Origin: Parundibacterium terreum
Lineage (GTDB): Bacteria; Pseudomonadota; Gammaproteobacteria; Burkholderiales; Burkholderiaceae_D
Direction of reading: 5' to 3'
NCBI RefSeq assembly: GCF_014636315.1
Contig: NZ_BMED01000011.1
Location: 1 to 49,407, forward strand
Length of the DNA stretch: 49,407 nucleotides
Of the stretch, positions 7,983 through 16,136 are shown one piece after another. The notes beneath the pieces are model-generated. The model was not told the DNA's origin. It saw only the letters and a list, made by a program, of their open reading frames with translations, and made no database searches. The first letter of the stretch is position 1, and every line of letters starts with the position of its first letter. A program made the translations under genes and the position numbers.

Positions 7983-8930
7983 TCAGGCTGCCAGGGTAAT
8001 CAATTCTCCCGAGCGGCCAGGCACATCGCCCCAGGTCAGCGGGCGAACGGGCAGCTCATGGTCTTTTATCATTTGATAGTAGTCCGCCATGGAGATGCAC
8101 GAGTATCCTTGCTTTGTCCATCCTGCCAGCAACTCTTCAAAAATGGGGGCAAGTTTTTGCCCTTCAAGTTCCGCATGCAGGGTAAACACATGGTTTTTTT
8201 GCGTGCTGGTCAGCTTGAGTATCGCCGTGGCGATATTTGACGTATCGATGACCACGCCATCTATCGTGCGGCCAAGTAATTCATCCAGCGTAGGCAGTGT
8301 CGTAGGCATTTGCAGGCAGGATAGCGCCTTGCTGCCACTGCCTGTTGTCAAGCGATATGGACCGGCATCAGGATTTGCCAATTCTCCATTGTCTTTTAGC
8401 ATCGCGCGGCCGTCGGATGCATAAGCAAAATGGAAGTTGTCCAGTTGAGTAAATGCATGCTCATTCATTTGCCAGCCTGCGGCACCGTGTGTTTTGGGCG
8501 CTTGTCCAAAAATTTGCTGGAAACGGCTGAAGGACTGCTGCATCTGCGCCACGGTCCATTCGGCTCCGCGATTTTTGACATTGTCTTGCCAGACAACGTG
8601 ATCCCAGGTGTGGATGCCGCATTCAAAACCTGCGTCCTGCACCGCCCGCATTTGGCTTGCGCAGGTTTTTCCTATATCCGGGGCCGGCAATAGGACGCCA
8701 TACATCAGCGTCTTGAATCCATAATGTTCCACTACCGATGTGCGGGATACCTTCTGGAAAAAACCTGGCCGAAAAGCACGGCGCAGCGCCCAGCCGGTGT
8801 GGTCGGGGCCGAGCGAGAACAGGAAGGTCGCCTGCGCCTGATGCTTCTTCAGCATGCGCACCAGATTGGGCACACCCTCGCGGGTGCCGCGGTAGGTGTC
8901 TACGTCAATTTTCAATACGATGCTGGCCAT
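7983..8930 (-). CDS. arnD: 4-deoxy-4-formamido-L-arabinose-phosphoundecaprenol deformylase
   Basis: NodB-type polysaccharide deacetylase of 315 residues that removes the formyl group from undecaprenyl-phosphate-Ara4FN, the step before ArnT transfer to lipid A. The N-terminus ASIVLKIDVDTYRGTREGVP holds the catalytic Asp of the NodB domain (KIDVDT). Further family motifs are ATFLFSLGPDHTG, ECGIHTWDHVVWQD (metal-binding His pair) and THGAAGWQMNE, which match ArnD. It is the last gene of the arn operon. The 96 bp that separate it from the formyltransferase gene contain no trace of the usual decarboxylase gene. Confidence 0.93.
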   Translation of the reverse strand: MASIVLKIDVDTYRGTREGVPNLVRMLKKHQAQATFLFSLGPDHTGWALRRAFRPGFFQKVSRTSVVEHYGFKTLMYGVLLPAPDIGKTCASQMRAVQDAGFECGIHTWDHVVWQDNVKNRGAEWTVAQMQQSFSRFQQIFGQAPKTHGAAGWQMNEHAFTQLDNFHFAYASDGRAMLKDNGELANPDAGPYRLTTGSGSKALSCLQMPTTLPTLDELLGRTIDGVVIDTSNIATAILKLTSTQKNHVFTLHAELEGQKLAPIFEELLAGWTKQGYSCISMADYYQMIKDHELPVRPLTWGDVPGRSGELITLAA

Positions 8931-9026
8931 GGGGGATTTCCGGGAAACTTGGTTGTACTCGTGGTTTTGCTTTTGGATGCTGCTGATAAAGAGAGCGACT
9001 GCGGAGGGGGCAAGGGATGCCCCATG

Positions 9027-9977
9027 TCATCCCTGCTGAAGCGCCGATCGCAATTCGCTACCGGCCATGGCTTTTCCATCATGGAATAATTCCAGGATGT
9101 GCAGTGCGCGGCCGTCGCCGCAGACTCCCAGGATGCGTTCGCTAGCGCCTGATTGGTCTATCACCAGGCCCAAAGGCAGTCGGCTTGCATCCACGCCGGA
9201 CAGGCGTGCTTTGCCTATGACGTAACGCTTGCCGGCTTGCTCAAAAAAAGCACCGGGATAGGGAGGGGCTACTGCCCGGTGCAGGTTATACACCTGCTGC
9301 GCCGGCTGTTGCCAGTCTATACGCCCGTCTTCCGGTTTGCGACCGCCAAAGTAGCTGCCCTTGGACAAATCATTCGGCAATCTTGGCGCGGTACCGGCGA
9401 TCAGTGCAGGCAATACCGGCCACAGTGTCTGTTCAACAGCAACGGTCAGCTTATTGAAAACTTCATAGGCAGTGTCGTCCGGCAGGATGGGGACTGCGGT
9501 CTGGGCGATGATCGCTCCTGCATCCGGCTTGGCCGCCATTTCATGCAGGGTTGCACCGGTTTCAGTCTCACCATGCAATACCGCCCAGTTCACCGGCACT
9601 CGCCCGCGGTATTTTGGCAGCAATGAGCCGTGCAGATTATAGGCACCGCGCTTTGCTACCGCGAGCAAATCCACGGGCAGCATATGCCGGTAGTAAAAGC
9701 TGAAGATGAAGTCGGGCTGGATAGCTGCAACAGTCGCCATCAATTCCGGCGATTTAGGATCTTCCGGTGTGATAAAGGGTATGCCGTGCTCTTTGCAGAG
9801 CTCGGCCACCGATTCAAACCAGATGGTCTCTGCCGGATTGTCCTGATGGGTAACGACCAGCGCAACGTCCACGCCGCGTGCCAGCAATACCTTCAGGCAG
9901 CGCACGCCGACACTGTGGTAGCCAAAAACAACGGCTTTGGCGGGCGAGGGTGTGCTAGAGCTCATTGCTTGCGTCAT
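9027..9977 (-). CDS. arnA: UDP-Ara4N formyltransferase (ArnA N-terminal domain only)
   Basis: Stand-alone formyltransferase that uses 10-formyl-tetrahydrofolate to formylate UDP-Ara4N. I start it at the ATG at 9977, one base after the arnC stop (TGATATG), giving 316 residues; a second ATG at 9965 is also possible. The formyltransferase core shows YNLHGSLLPKYRGRVPVNWA (active-site Asn-x-His) and KPDAGAII (catalytic Asp). The last about 100 residues form the usual C-terminal OB-like domain. In Escherichia coli ArnA this domain is fused to a UDP-glucuronate decarboxylase, which is absent here and not encoded next door. Confidence 0.92.
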   Translation of the reverse strand: MTQAMSSSTPSPAKAVVFGYHSVGVRCLKVLLARGVDVALVVTHQDNPAETIWFESVAELCKEHGIPFITPEDPKSPELMATVAAIQPDFIFSFYYRHMLPVDLLAVAKRGAYNLHGSLLPKYRGRVPVNWAVLHGETETGATLHEMAAKPDAGAIIAQTAVPILPDDTAYEVFNKLTVAVEQTLWPVLPALIAGTAPRLPNDLSKGSYFGGRKPEDGRIDWQQPAQQVYNLHRAVAPPYPGAFFEQAGKRYVIGKARLSGVDASRLPLGLVIDQSGASERILGVCGDGRALHILELFHDGKAMAGSELRSALQQG

Positions 9978-9978
9978 A

Positions 9979-10944
9979 TCAGTTGGTATCGGCCCGGTCG
10001 GTACTGCCTTGTTCCAGCACTGCCTGCACGACATAGCGCGGACGCCCCCGTACCTGCTGGTAAATGCGGCCCACGTATTCGCCCAGCAAACCTATGCCAA
10101 ACAGGATCACGCCCATCAGGAAGAAGGCAATTGCAAACAGCGTGAACAAGCCCTCAGCCTCTGCGCCGAACAGGAAACGGCGTGCCAGCAGCCAGATGAC
10201 CAGGGCGCCCGAGGCAATCGACAATATCATGCCCAGCATGGAAAAAATCTGCAGCGGCACAACCGAGAAGCCGGTCATCAGATCAAAGTTCAGGCGTATC
10301 AGGCTATAGATGGAATACTTGGATTCGCCTGCGGCGCGCTCTTCGTGCTCAACCAGGATTTCAGTCGGCTTGCGCGAAAAGGTGTACGCCAGCGCAGGTA
10401 CAAAGGTATTGACCTCACTGCACTGGTTAATCAGGTCGATTACGTTGCGGCCATAGGCGCGCAGCATATTGCCCTGATCGGTAATCTTGATACGGGTGAT
10501 CTTCTCGCGCAGGCGATTCATCAGCTTGGACGCGTAAGTGCGCCATGCGGAATCCTGCCGCTTGCGGCGCACGGAGCCGACATAGTCATAGCCTTCGCGC
10601 ATTTTTTCTACCAGCTTGCCGATTTCTTCCGGCGGATTTTGCAGGTCGGCGTCCAGGGTTACGATGATATCGCCGCGGGTTGCCTGGAAGCCAGCCAGAA
10701 TGGCCATATGCTGACCGTAGTTCCCGTTGAACAGGACTACGCGGGTGACGTCAGGGCGCAGGCGGAACTGCGTCGCCAGCATGGCGGCGGTGCCGTCGCG
10801 GCTGCCGTCATTGACAAACACGATTTCGTAGCTGACGCCGGTCGCAGCCAGTGCGTCCAGCGCAGGGTACAGGCGCGCGTACAGACGGTCCAGGCCCGCT
10901 TCTTCGTTATAGACAGGGATGACAACTGAGAGTTCTGGTTTCAT
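9979..10944 (-). CDS. arnC: Undecaprenyl-phosphate Ara4FN transferase
   Basis: Family 2 glycosyltransferase of 321 residues that puts Ara4FN on undecaprenyl phosphate at the inner face of the membrane. It opens with LSVVIPVYNEEAGLDRLYARL, carries the DxD-like VTLDADLQNPPEEI (residues about 92-105) and ends with two membrane helices (LQIFSMLGMILSIASGALVIWLL and LFAIAFFLMGVILFGIGLLGEYVGRIY), the ArnC/DPM1-like layout. It is spaced 16 bp from arnB and 1 bp from arnA in the same operon. Confidence 0.94.
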   Translation of the reverse strand: MKPELSVVIPVYNEEAGLDRLYARLYPALDALAATGVSYEIVFVNDGSRDGTAAMLATQFRLRPDVTRVVLFNGNYGQHMAILAGFQATRGDIIVTLDADLQNPPEEIGKLVEKMREGYDYVGSVRRKRQDSAWRTYASKLMNRLREKITRIKITDQGNMLRAYGRNVIDLINQCSEVNTFVPALAYTFSRKPTEILVEHEERAAGESKYSIYSLIRLNFDLMTGFSVVPLQIFSMLGMILSIASGALVIWLLARRFLFGAEAEGLFTLFAIAFFLMGVILFGIGLLGEYVGRIYQQVRGRPRYVVQAVLEQGSTDRADTN

Positions 10945-10960
10945 CGAGCAGCGTTTATTT

Positions 10961-12088
10961 TTATTGAAGGCAGGATTTTACCGCAGCTACGGTACGTTCC
11001 ACATCAGATTCGTTCATCGTCGGGAACAGGGGCAGCGTGACAATCTGCTTGCCGACTCTTTCTGCAATAGGGAACATGCCGTCGGTAAAGCCGCGCGCGC
11101 GATAATAGCTGAATAAATGGATGGCGCGGTAGTGATAGCCCAAGCCTATCTTCAGTTCCATCATTTTTTCCATGAAGCTGCCACGGTTGATGCGCTCGGG
11201 TAAGACGATATGGAACATATGCCAGTTGCATTGCTCAAAGTCGGCAATGGGCAGCTCGGCACCGGTTTGCGCTTCAAAATCGGGACCGAAGGTGGTGAAG
11301 TAATGTTTGGCCAGCGCCAGGCGCTTGGCGTTGAACTCTGCCAGATGCTTCATCTGGCCCAGGCCTATCGCCGCCGCGATATCGGTCATATTGTACTTAC
11401 CTCCCAGCACATCGACGTCGATGCCGTCCAGTCCGCTGCGGGTGACGCCCTGCAGCCTGTATTTTTCAGCCAGGCGGGCTTCTTCTGCATTGTTCAGCAC
11501 CAGGCAGCCGCCTTCGCCGGTCATGATGTTCTTGTTTACCTGGAAGCTGAACGAGGCAAAGTCACCGAAAGAGCCTATGCGCTTGCCTTGCCAGGTAGAT
11601 CCTATCGCCTGCGCCGCATCTTCCACGACGCGCAGATTATGCTTCTTCGCCAGCGCATATAGTTTGTCCATATCGCAAGGCAGGCCGCACATATGGACCG
11701 GAATGATAGCCTTGGTCCTCGGGGTGATCACCGCTTCGACCTTGTCCAGGTCGATATTGTGCGTGCGCGGATCAATATCGGCAAATACCGGCGTGGCGCC
11801 GGTTTCTATGATGACATTGGCAGTGGCTACCCATGAGTTGGGCGTGGTGATGACTTCATCGCCGGCGCCTATGCCGGCAATGCGCAAGGCAATCTCCATT
11901 GTGCAGGTGCCGGAGTTGAAGGTGCGCACCGGACGGCCACCAAAATATTCAGACAACTGGGCTTCCAGCGCCTGCACATTGGGGCCACTGGTCAACCAGC
12001 CGGAACGCAATACATTCGCTACCGCGGCGATGGTTTCTTCATCGATGGTCGGCTTGGTAAACGGCAGAAAGGGCAGTTGCTCACTCAT
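10961..12088 (-). CDS. arnB: UDP-4-amino-4-deoxy-L-arabinose aminotransferase
   Basis: PLP-dependent DegT/DnrJ/EryC1 aminotransferase of 375 residues that converts UDP-4-keto-pentose to UDP-Ara4N with glutamate. It has PFTKPTIDEETIAAV at the N-terminus, the nucleotide and PLP-phosphate region TFNSGTCTMEIAL, the PLP-ring Asp in VVEDAAQAIGS (D157) and the Schiff-base Lys in FQVNKNIMTGEGG (K186). Length and motifs match ArnB closely. Its substrate must come from a decarboxylase that is missing from this operon. Confidence 0.94.
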   Translation of the reverse strand: MSEQLPFLPFTKPTIDEETIAAVANVLRSGWLTSGPNVQALEAQLSEYFGGRPVRTFNSGTCTMEIALRIAGIGAGDEVITTPNSWVATANVIIETGATPVFADIDPRTHNIDLDKVEAVITPRTKAIIPVHMCGLPCDMDKLYALAKKHNLRVVEDAAQAIGSTWQGKRIGSFGDFASFSFQVNKNIMTGEGGCLVLNNAEEARLAEKYRLQGVTRSGLDGIDVDVLGGKYNMTDIAAAIGLGQMKHLAEFNAKRLALAKHYFTTFGPDFEAQTGAELPIADFEQCNWHMFHIVLPERINRGSFMEKMMELKIGLGYHYRAIHLFSYYRARGFTDGMFPIAERVGKQIVTLPLFPTMNESDVERTVAAVKSCLQ

Positions 12089-12138
12089 GGATATTCCTTG
12101 TCATCATTCATTTTTATAGGTCTTACGAGCGCGGGCGC

Positions 12139-13854
12139 TCAGTTCGCTGCCGCTTTGGCTGTGCTGGCAACGACAACGCGGCGCGGATCTTGTCCGACTA
12201 TCCGCATGGGCAGGCCTTGCTTCAGCATGTCTTCATAGACATCTACCCGCACGATGGCGATCGCAAGCTTGCCGCTGGCATTGTAGGCGCGCCATTTTTC
12301 CATAAAGTCCTTACGCTCCGGTATCCACAGATGCGGCTCTTGCTCCAGGCCGAAGGCCAGTTCGTCAGGAAATTCAACCGGGATCATGGTGCGGCCTAGA
12401 TAAAACGGCAGGCATTGTTCGTACAGGCCTACTCCATACAGCGGGGTGTCAGGCTTCAGTTCGGCTTGTATCGGCTTCAATTGCAGCAGGCCGGCGCGAT
12501 AGTAGCCCCAGGGCTCGTATCCCAGTAGAAGCAGTTGGCTGGCCAAAAAGCCGGCAGCCGCCAGGCTGATGACAGCCCAGTCTCTTTTGTCCTTCGCAAT
12601 CACAAACGCTAGCAGTCCGCCGGCAATAATGACGAGCGAGACTGCAATTACCCAGGGCATTGCTGCCTGGTTCAGCGCCAGTTCCAGCGGAGGCAGTTTG
12701 GAGCTGGCAAATTTGGCCGGTGCCATCAGGGCGAAGGCCAGCGTGCCTAATCCTGTCAGGGTGAACAAGCCCGCAGCAAAACGCAGGCTCTTGCTGGAAC
12801 CCGCCTCAAGCTGGCATGCAATCAGCAGCGCCAGCGATGGAAATATAGGCAGGATATAGCCGGTCAGCTTGGAGTGGGATGCGCTGAAAAAGACGAAAAT
12901 GAAGATCGTCCATACCAGCAGCATTTGACGTGGCTGGAAACCGCGGTTTTCTCTCTTTACGCCAGCCCACATGCCTTGCAGCAGCAGGCCCAGCCAGGGC
13001 ACGATACCAATAGCCAGGATGCCGATAAAGAAATAGGCCGGCTGGTTGCGTTTATGTACATTGCTGGTAAAGCGGTCCAGATGTTCATGGATAAAGAAAA
13101 AATGCGGATGCTCCGGATTTTTCAATGCGACCAGCACAAACCATGGCGTTGCGATGGCAAAGAACAGCAACAGGCCCTTGCCCATGTGCAGGCGTTTCCA
13201 GATCGCCCAGTCGCGCGAGACGAAGGTGTAAATTACCAGTACCGCGCCCGGCAGTACGACGCCGATCAGGCCCTTGGTCAATACTGCCAGCGCCATGCCT
13301 GCCCAGCACAGCAGCATGCCGTTTCGCTGCTCGGCATCGCTTGCATCGGCGCGCTGGCCCAGCAGCACGCCGCACAAGGTAATCGTCATCATGCCGGCAA
13401 CAGCCATGTCCAGCGAGTTATAGTGGGCAGAAGCCGCCCACAGTACGCTGGAGCCGAGCACTAGCGCCGCATTGATGCCCACGCGGGAGTTAAATACCTT
13501 GCGCCCGGTATGTGCAACCAGCGCAACGCCCAGCAAACCGCACAGGCCGGTCCACAGTCTGGCCTGCCATTCGCCAACGCCGAACAACTCGAAGGTAATA
13601 ACATTCATCCACGCCTGCAGCGGCGGTTTCTCGAAATATTTGATGCCGTCCAGGCGTGGAGTGACCCAGTCGCCGGTAACCAGCATTTCTCGCGCCATTT
13701 CCGCGTAACGGCCTTCGTCCGTCGGTACCAGCGTGCGGGACCCTAGCATGTAAAACCAGATCGCCAGGAACAGCAGCGACAGTATCCAGATCAGGCCGCG
13801 GGAATTGAAAGGGGATGCAGAGGATGATGCAAAAGAAGAGGAGTGTTGCTTCAT
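12139..13854 (-). CDS. arnT: Lipid A 4-amino-4-deoxy-L-arabinose transferase
   Basis: GT-C (PMT-like) integral membrane transferase that moves Ara4N from undecaprenyl phosphate to lipid A in the periplasm, lowering the negative charge and giving polymyxin/cationic peptide resistance. Starting at the ATG at 13854 gives 571 residues; the longer frame to 13923 lies inside the preceding gene. About 12 hydrophobic segments are visible. The first periplasmic loop has SRTLVPTDEGRYAEMAREML, with the acidic residues typical of ArnT, and then FEKPPLQAWM. The start overlaps the stop of the Mth938-like gene by 4 bases. Confidence 0.93.
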   Translation of the reverse strand: MKQHSSSFASSSASPFNSRGLIWILSLLFLAIWFYMLGSRTLVPTDEGRYAEMAREMLVTGDWVTPRLDGIKYFEKPPLQAWMNVITFELFGVGEWQARLWTGLCGLLGVALVAHTGRKVFNSRVGINAALVLGSSVLWAASAHYNSLDMAVAGMMTITLCGVLLGQRADASDAEQRNGMLLCWAGMALAVLTKGLIGVVLPGAVLVIYTFVSRDWAIWKRLHMGKGLLLFFAIATPWFVLVALKNPEHPHFFFIHEHLDRFTSNVHKRNQPAYFFIGILAIGIVPWLGLLLQGMWAGVKRENRGFQPRQMLLVWTIFIFVFFSASHSKLTGYILPIFPSLALLIACQLEAGSSKSLRFAAGLFTLTGLGTLAFALMAPAKFASSKLPPLELALNQAAMPWVIAVSLVIIAGGLLAFVIAKDKRDWAVISLAAAGFLASQLLLLGYEPWGYYRAGLLQLKPIQAELKPDTPLYGVGLYEQCLPFYLGRTMIPVEFPDELAFGLEQEPHLWIPERKDFMEKWRAYNASGKLAIAIVRVDVYEDMLKQGLPMRIVGQDPRRVVVASTAKAAAN

Positions 13855-14228
13855 GCAGTTTCCATAATCAGGGCCAATGCCACCTTGCGGCCTTCTGCCA
13901 TCAGGATATTGTAGGTACGGCACGCGGCCTGGCTATCCATGCACTCGACGCCTATCCTTTTTTCTGTCAAGGAGGAGATCAGCTTGGGATGCACAAAACG
14001 CTGCTTTGGGCCGGTGCCGAGAATGATAACGTCTGGCTGGGTGGCTTCCAGTTGGGCAAAATGTTCTTTGCTCAAGTCTTCAAAGCGGCTTACCGGCCAG
14101 GCGGTAGGGGCGACTTCCGGAAGTACGACCAGACTGTAGTTGTAGCGTATCGCGTTCAGTTCTACGCTGTCTTTGTCGTATGCGGTAACAGTTTGGTATT
14201 GCTGGGTAAGTGTAGAGTGCAGCTTCAT
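13851..14228 (-). CDS. Mth938-like domain protein (DUF498 family), first gene of the arn operon
   Basis: Small protein of 125 residues of the Mth938/NDUFAF3-like family. Features seen are SVELNAIRYNYSLVVLPE near residue 20, DVIILGTGPKQRFVHPKLI in the middle, and GVECMDSQAACRTYNILMAEGRKVALALI at the end, all usual for this family. Its biochemical role in bacteria is not known. It overlaps arnT by 4 bases (ATGA), so the two are translationally coupled. Finding it at the head of an arn operon may be a compact promoter arrangement rather than a shared function. Confidence 0.88.
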   Translation of the reverse strand: MKLHSTLTQQYQTVTAYDKDSVELNAIRYNYSLVVLPEVAPTAWPVSRFEDLSKEHFAQLEATQPDVIILGTGPKQRFVHPKLISSLTEKRIGVECMDSQAACRTYNILMAEGRKVALALIMETA

Positions 14229-14814
14229 GGCCGGATATTTGATATGCCGACGCCCGCTTTTGGCAAATCGTCAGGCGTGTTTTAGCTTGATAACTGCCGC
14301 ATTGTAGCTGCTTTTTTGTTGCACAGCTTATCAGTTTCTCTCTGTGTACCGAGTTTTTGTTAGGGACGGTGGATGCATCTGGCGCGATGTATTTAACATA
14401 GTGGCAAGATCAATCCGTGAGCTGGCATTTCCTGCCGAGTTTGCACAAACGACAACGATCGTTAATATATTAATGGGGCGTGTGATTTTGCCGGTTGGAG
14501 AGATGCCAAAAAAGACCTCCTAGCCCCGTATTTTCGCCAGCGGACGGTTCATTGTCGCAAGATGCCCACCTGCAAATCTAATGTGAACAATAAAAAAAGC
14601 AAATAATATTAGACAATTTCGCAAAACGGATTGATAAAACTGAGCGCATTGGGCAGAATGCTTAGTTCGGCAGTGCAGCATTTGTCGCTGTTAAGGCAGG
14701 TGCTTTCCATTGATAAGCTGGCTAACATATACCTATCAGAGAAGTTTTTGTCTGCCCAGGCGCTTAATCGCCGGGTATCAAGCTTCCGCGAATTAAAATA
14801 GAAAGATCGCTCTT
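14229..14814. other. Divergent promoter region between the arn operon and alaA
   Basis: 586 bp without a supported gene. On the minus side a TACAAT -10-like hexamer (14301-14306, complement) could serve the arn operon, though no good -35 is seen. At 14454-14473 two palindromes lie back to back (AACGATCGTT then TTAATATATTAA). The region is more AT-rich than its surroundings. Only very short reading frames are present. Confidence 0.5.
14454..14473. promoter_or_regulatory. Adjacent palindromes upstream of alaA/arn
   Basis: AACGATCGTT (14454-14463) is a perfect palindrome and overlaps the first bases of TTAATATATTAA (14462-14473), also perfect. The first core is similar to the ACGATCGT core found before livH. 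It may be an operator; the binding protein is unknown. Confidence 0.4.
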
Positions 14815-16044
14815 GTGAGACCCGTACAAAAGTCCAATAAGCTCGCCGACGTTTGCTATGACATCCGCGGACCCGTGCTGGAAAAAGCCAAGCAAATGGA
14901 AGACGAGGGGCACAAGATCATCAAGCTGAATATTGGCAACCTCGCCGTCTTCAACTTTGATCCGCCTGACGAAATCGTGCAGGACATGATACACAACATG
15001 CATAATGCGGCCGGTTATACCGACTCCAAGGGTATGTTCGCACCGCGCAAGTCCATCATGCACTACACGCAGGAAAAGCATATTCGCGGCGTGACGATAG
15101 AAGACATCTATATAGGCAATGGCGCATCCGAGCTGATCGTGATGGGCATGAATGCCTTGCTGAATACCGGAGACGAAGTATTGGTGCCGGCCCCCGACTA
15201 TCCTTTATGGACGGCCGCAGTCAGCCTGTCCGGAGGCAAGCCGGTGCACTACATCTGCGACGAGAGCGCAGACTGGATGCCGGATATCGAAGATATCAAG
15301 AGCAAGATCACTCCCAATACCCGCGCCATCGTTGTCATCAACCCCAACAACCCTACCGGCGCACTGTATCCGGTAGAAGTACTGCAGCAGATTGTGGACG
15401 TCGCCCGCCAGCACCAGTTGATCGTGTTTGCGGATGAGATTTACGACAAGACACTGTATGACGAAGCCGAGCATACGTCGATTGCATCGCTGGCGGACGA
15501 TGTACTGTTCCTGACCCTGAACGGCTTATCAAAAAATTACCGCTCCTGCGGCTATCGCGCCGGCTGGATGGTGGTGTCCGGCGAGAAGAAGCATGCCAAA
15601 GACTATATTGAAGGCTTGAACATGCTGGCGTCTATGCGCCTGTGCGCGAACGCGCCGGGCCAGTTTGCCATCCAGACAGCGCTAGGGGGCTACCAGAGCA
15701 TCAATGACCTGGTCGGCCCCGGCGGCCGCTTGCTGCGCCAGCGGGACCTGGCCCATAAGCTGTTGACGGCGATACCGGGCGTGACTTGCGTCAAACCCAA
15801 GGCCGCCCTGTATATGTTTCCCAAGCTGGATCCTGAAATGTATCCGATCAAGGATGATCAGGAATTTATTCATGAACTATTGACTGAGCAAAAAGTCTTA
15901 CTGGTGCAAGGCTCCGGTTTCAACTGGATCAAGCCCGACCATTTCCGCGTCGTATTTTTGCCCAATACCGATGATTTGACCGATGCATTCGGCCGTATTG
16001 CGACTTTCCTTGAGGGGTATCGCAAACGCCACGGCACCGCTTGA
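14815..16044 (+). CDS. alaA: Glutamate-pyruvate aminotransferase AlaA-like
   Basis: PLP fold-type I aminotransferase of 409 residues, very like Escherichia coli AlaA (405 residues) from the first residues on (KSNKLADVCYDIRGPVLEKA). Motifs are LVPAPDYPLWTAAVSLSGGK, VINPNNPTGA (PLP-binding), FADEIYDKTLYD and LNGLSKNYRSCGYRAGWM with the Schiff-base Lys. It makes alanine from pyruvate and glutamate. The start is a GTG at 14815 with only a weak ribosome site. A TTG two bases earlier (14813) is out of frame with it. It precedes hom by 92 bp, a pairing common in Burkholderiales. Confidence 0.88.
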   Translation: MRPVQKSNKLADVCYDIRGPVLEKAKQMEDEGHKIIKLNIGNLAVFNFDPPDEIVQDMIHNMHNAAGYTDSKGMFAPRKSIMHYTQEKHIRGVTIEDIYIGNGASELIVMGMNALLNTGDEVLVPAPDYPLWTAAVSLSGGKPVHYICDESADWMPDIEDIKSKITPNTRAIVVINPNNPTGALYPVEVLQQIVDVARQHQLIVFADEIYDKTLYDEAEHTSIASLADDVLFLTLNGLSKNYRSCGYRAGWMVVSGEKKHAKDYIEGLNMLASMRLCANAPGQFAIQTALGGYQSINDLVGPGGRLLRQRDLAHKLLTAIPGVTCVKPKAALYMFPKLDPEMYPIKDDQEFIHELLTEQKVLLVQGSGFNWIKPDHFRVVFLPNTDDLTDAFGRIATFLEGYRKRHGTA

Positions 16045-16136
16045 TCAGATATAAATTTAGAGCAGTAAAGTAGGACTTTAAGGTGGCAAGGCAGCAAAGC
16101 AGTAATTTTATTTTAACCCGCAATATTGAAGACTAT

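Noticed and set aside
13851..13923. Longer N-terminus for arnT starting at 13923
   Set aside because: It would lie inside the Mth938-like gene, and the added residues do not resemble ArnT. The ATG at 13854 fits the family and the 4-base overlap.
14501..14530. Mini reading frames with a Shine-Dalgarno-like AGGAGGT on the minus strand
   Set aside because: They encode only 6-15 residues and have no context suggesting a leader peptide.
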